A DNA stretch of 54,723 nucleotides from positions 1-54,723 of the forward strand of contig NZ_PRDA01000019.1 of the NCBI RefSeq assembly GCF_002964845.1, written 5' to 3'. This DNA comes from Thermus tenuipuniceus. Lineage in GTDB: Bacteria > Deinococcota > Deinococci > Deinococcales > Thermaceae. Position numbers and translations under genes: made by a program. The notes under the pieces were generated by a model. That model saw only the letters and a list, made by a program, of their open reading frames with translations. It ran no database searches and was not told the origin of the DNA. Positions 54,676 through 54,723 of the stretch are shown piece by piece (the first letter of the stretch is position 1; every line of letters begins with the position of its first letter).

Positions 54676-54723
54676 CTGTCGTAAAAGTCTCCCACCTCAC
54701 CTTACGCGGCCCTCGCCAGCCGC

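Noticed and set aside
54676-54723. Start of an insertion sequence at the right edge
   Set aside because: Too little sequence is present; there is no transposase or complete inverted end, so only the short inverted repeat is reported.

Overview
The window looks like chromosome from a Thermus species. It is very GC-rich, genes are packed with 4-20 bp overlaps, many starts are leaderless (a -10-like hexamer 6-8 nt before the start codon), and several genes are Thermus-type: the TtuB/TtuA tRNA 2-thiolation pair (TtuA catalytic cysteines at exactly 130, 133 and 222), a Hera-type DEAD-box helicase, a 477-residue archaeal-type prolyl-tRNA synthetase, an archaeal-type phosphoglycerate mutase and a type-2 ferredoxin-NADP reductase. 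The assignment rests on gene content read by eye, not on a database search.

Layout. 1-0.3 kb: tRNA-Cys and tRNA-Val. 0.3-3.2 kb (minus): acuB-acuC-ttuB-ttuA. 3.3-9.5 kb (minus): a dipeptide/oligopeptide ABC transporter operon with its own sigma70-like promoter and an internal hairpin after the binding-protein gene. 9.9-13.8 kb (plus): quinone oxidoreductase-like gene, ferredoxin-NADP reductase, NYN-domain protein, secreted lysozyme-like protein. 13.8-16.2 kb: small genes, a structured dispersed repeat, tRNA-Met, csaA and a SIS-domain protein. 16.3-24.2 kb: uvrA, a TetR regulator with a palindromic operator, DJ-1-like and FAD proteins, nitronate monooxygenase-like protein, MFS exporter. 24.1-29.2 kb (minus): unusual sensor kinase, receiver, HEAT-repeat membrane protein and membrane glycosyltransferase in one overlapping operon. 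29.6 kb: tRNA-Pro.

29.8-42.6 kb is the most remarkable part: a near-complete Calvin-Benson-Bassham gene set. One minus-strand operon reads fbp(glpX)-cbbL-cbbS-cbbX-prk-rpe-fba. A divergent LysR gene (cbbR) follows. A second minus-strand operon reads tkt-comB-fba2-cbbY-Dabb protein-two tandem ~90-residue paralogues-psiE-like. RuBisCO is red-type form I with all catalytic residues; CbbX is its activase, Prk and the aldolase/FBPase/transketolase/epimerase regenerate ribulose bisphosphate, and CbbY probably removes xylulose bisphosphate. Thermus species are mostly known as heterotrophs or mixotrophs, so this suggests a strain able to fix CO2. The small genes in the tkt operon are the best candidates for something undescribed.

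42.7-54.7 kb: a decaying DUF433/DUF5615 toxin-antitoxin-like pair, tRNA-Arg, hera, moeA, an MFS gene, nth, two adjacent frameshifted genes (ASCH and a GNAT-ABC ATPase fusion), proS, apgM, a DHH phosphoesterase, vapBC with a palindromic operator, and a second copy of the dispersed repeat at the right edge.
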